NCBI RefSeq assembly: GCF_036607905.1
Contig: NZ_CP144555.1
Coordinates: 3,906,001-3,970,000 of the forward strand
Source: Streptomyces sp. SCSIO 75703
GTDB taxonomy: Bacteria > Actinomycetota > Actinomycetes > Streptomycetales > Streptomycetaceae
Length of the DNA: 64,000 nucleotides
Direction of reading: 5' to 3'
Made by a program: the position numbers and the translations under genes. The notes under the pieces were generated by a model. The model worked only from the letters and a program-made list of their open reading frames with translations. It searched no databases and was not told where the DNA came from. Below, piece after piece: positions 63,428 to 64,000 of this stretch (the first letter of the stretch is position 1; every line of letters starts with the position of its first letter).

Positions 63428-63463
63428 GATCACGCCAACGAAGCACAGGACATTGGCGTAATC
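63428..63463. promoter_or_regulatory. Inverted repeat upstream of the DUF397 gene
   Basis: GATCACGCCAA (63428-63438) pairs with TTGGCGTAATC (63453-63463) at ten of eleven positions, with a 14-bp centre. It lies 69 nt before the DUF397 start. It is a candidate operator for the neighbouring XRE regulator. Confidence 0.5.
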
Positions 63464-63531
63464 CGTGCCGCGGCCCCGCGGGCCCGTGGCGCGGCGACAG
63501 TGACTCAGCAACTCTGGCCATCGGAGCAGAC

Positions 63532-63723
63532 ATGGCAATTCTTCAGGGCGCCACGGATTCATGGACCAAGTCCTCCTACTCCGGAGGAAACGGCGCGTGC
63601 GTCGAAGTGAAGTCCCCGGTCACGGCGGCGCTCGCCGTCCGTGACTCGAAGGTCCCCGAGGGCCCGGTGCTGGCGTTCCCCGCCGACGCGTGGAACGTCT
63701 TCGTGGCCTCGGTCAAGGGCTGA
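63532..63723 (+). CDS. DUF397-domain small protein
   Basis: A 63-residue DUF397 protein (WTKSSYSGGNGACVEV ... VRDSKVPEGPVLAFPADAWNVFV). DUF397 proteins are encoded next to XRE/DUF5753 regulators and are thought to antagonise them, in a toxin-antitoxin-like or anti-regulator relation. The ATG has GGAG 8 nt upstream. It is separated from the XRE gene by 238 nt with its own promoter region. Confidence 0.9.
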   Translation: MAILQGATDSWTKSSYSGGNGACVEVKSPVTAALAVRDSKVPEGPVLAFPADAWNVFVASVKG

Positions 63724-63944
63724 CGACCCGACGGTCGCCGACCCCGCCGAGCACACCGGTCCACGGCAAGCACCACGCGGCAAGCACCACGAGTACCGGA
63801 ACACCGCAACTCCCCGGCGCCGACCTCGTCGACGCCACCGGCAGGGCTCTCTCGACCAGTTCGCCGACCTCGCCGAGAGGGCCCTGCCCGGCCCCGTGCC
63901 GCCCCGCCGACCAGGGGCGGCGCGTGGGCCGGGCCGGTCCGGCA

Positions 63945-64000
63945 TCAGCCGGCCAGTGCCTCCTCCACGGCCGCCACGACCTCCGCCGCCTCCGGCTCCG
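63945..64000 (-). CDS. C-terminal end of an unidentified minus-strand gene
   Basis: The last 56 bases read on the minus strand as an in-frame C-terminus (EAAEVVAAVEEALAG, then TGA) with strong third-position GC, so a gene probably enters from beyond the window. The product cannot be identified. The stop is convergent with the DUF397 gene. Confidence 0.4.
   Translation of the reverse strand, partial: EPEAAEVVAAVEEALAG

Noticed and set aside
1..64000. tRNA, rRNA, CRISPR, insertion sequence or prophage features
   Set aside because: No T-arm-like motif with flanking cloverleaf symmetry, no transposase or integrase motifs, and no regularly spaced direct repeats were found by eye.

Overview
The window is 64 kb of very GC-rich, densely packed actinobacterial chromosome, and the gene content points to Streptomyces. 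The clearest marker is afsK-afsS-afsR, the Ser/Thr kinase, small repeat protein and SARP-type activator that control antibiotic production. It sits beside F420 biosynthesis (fbiC), a DtxR-family iron regulator (DmdR1 type), rare TTA (bldA) codons in two genes, and an XRE/DUF397 pair. From memory the gene order resembles the S. coelicolor stretch that carries dmdR1 and afsK/S/R; this was not checked by alignment. No rRNA, tRNA, CRISPR or transposase was recognised.

Layout: (1) 1-3.5 kb: 3' part of a fused FAD/Fe-S oxidoreductase, then an EamA exporter. (2) 3.8-14.1 kb: a tightly coupled operon of seven catabolic genes and a TetR gene. It encodes a TIGR03084-type protein, AtuA, acyl-CoA carboxylase beta and alpha, acyl-CoA dehydrogenase, an AMP-forming CoA ligase and an enoyl-CoA hydratase, as expected for oxidation of a beta-methyl-branched or otherwise awkward acid through a carboxylated enoyl-CoA. 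(3) 14.2-21.3 kb: pdxH, a citrate synthase, a PAS sensor, a SIS-domain protein divergent from dmdR1 across a DasR-type operator, and a TTA-containing alpha/beta-hydrolase whose nucleophile is Ala. (4) 21.6-24.6 kb: an old-yellow-enzyme/quinone-reductase operon with a divergent TetR gene and lower third-position GC, a likely acquired cassette. (5) 24.8-34.3 kb: ABC exporter, primase-polymerase-like protein, a TTA-containing developmental-type regulator, a membrane protein with ATQYIPPVP repeats, an orphan binding protein and purU. (6) 34.4-38.7 kb: a signalling block of ECF sigma, zinc-finger anti-sigma fused to a maleylpyruvate-isomerase-like domain, STAS antagonist, EF-hand protein and an RsbW-like ATPase. 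(7) 39.4-44.4 kb: FAD monooxygenase, GNAT, two PNPOx-fold proteins, TetR and VOC genes. (8) 44.6-51.2 kb: afsK, a secreted protein, afsS, afsR. (9) 51.5-58.1 kb: fbiC, a secreted protein, an ADP-ribosylglycohydrolase-like protein lacking its metal motifs, and a large membrane protein. (10) 58.4-64 kb: D-Ala-D-Ala carboxypeptidase with a long acidic cytoplasmic tail, a GPP34 protein, XRE regulator, DUF397 protein and the end of one more gene.

Regulation visible in the sequence: many genes appear leaderless, with a TANNNT-like -10 element 6 nt before the start codon (pdxH, both stand-alone TetR genes, the FAD monooxygenase, a PNPOx gene, the VOC gene, fbiC). Several strong palindromes lie in divergent or upstream regions. 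No wholly new multi-gene system is proven. The best leads are the degenerate enzymes (Ala-nucleophile hydrolase, metal-less ADP-ribosylhydrolase), the ECF/anti-sigma/EF-hand signalling block with paired operators, the repeated Thr-containing motifs in two membrane proteins close to afsK, and the uncharacterised substrate of the AtuA/carboxylase operon.
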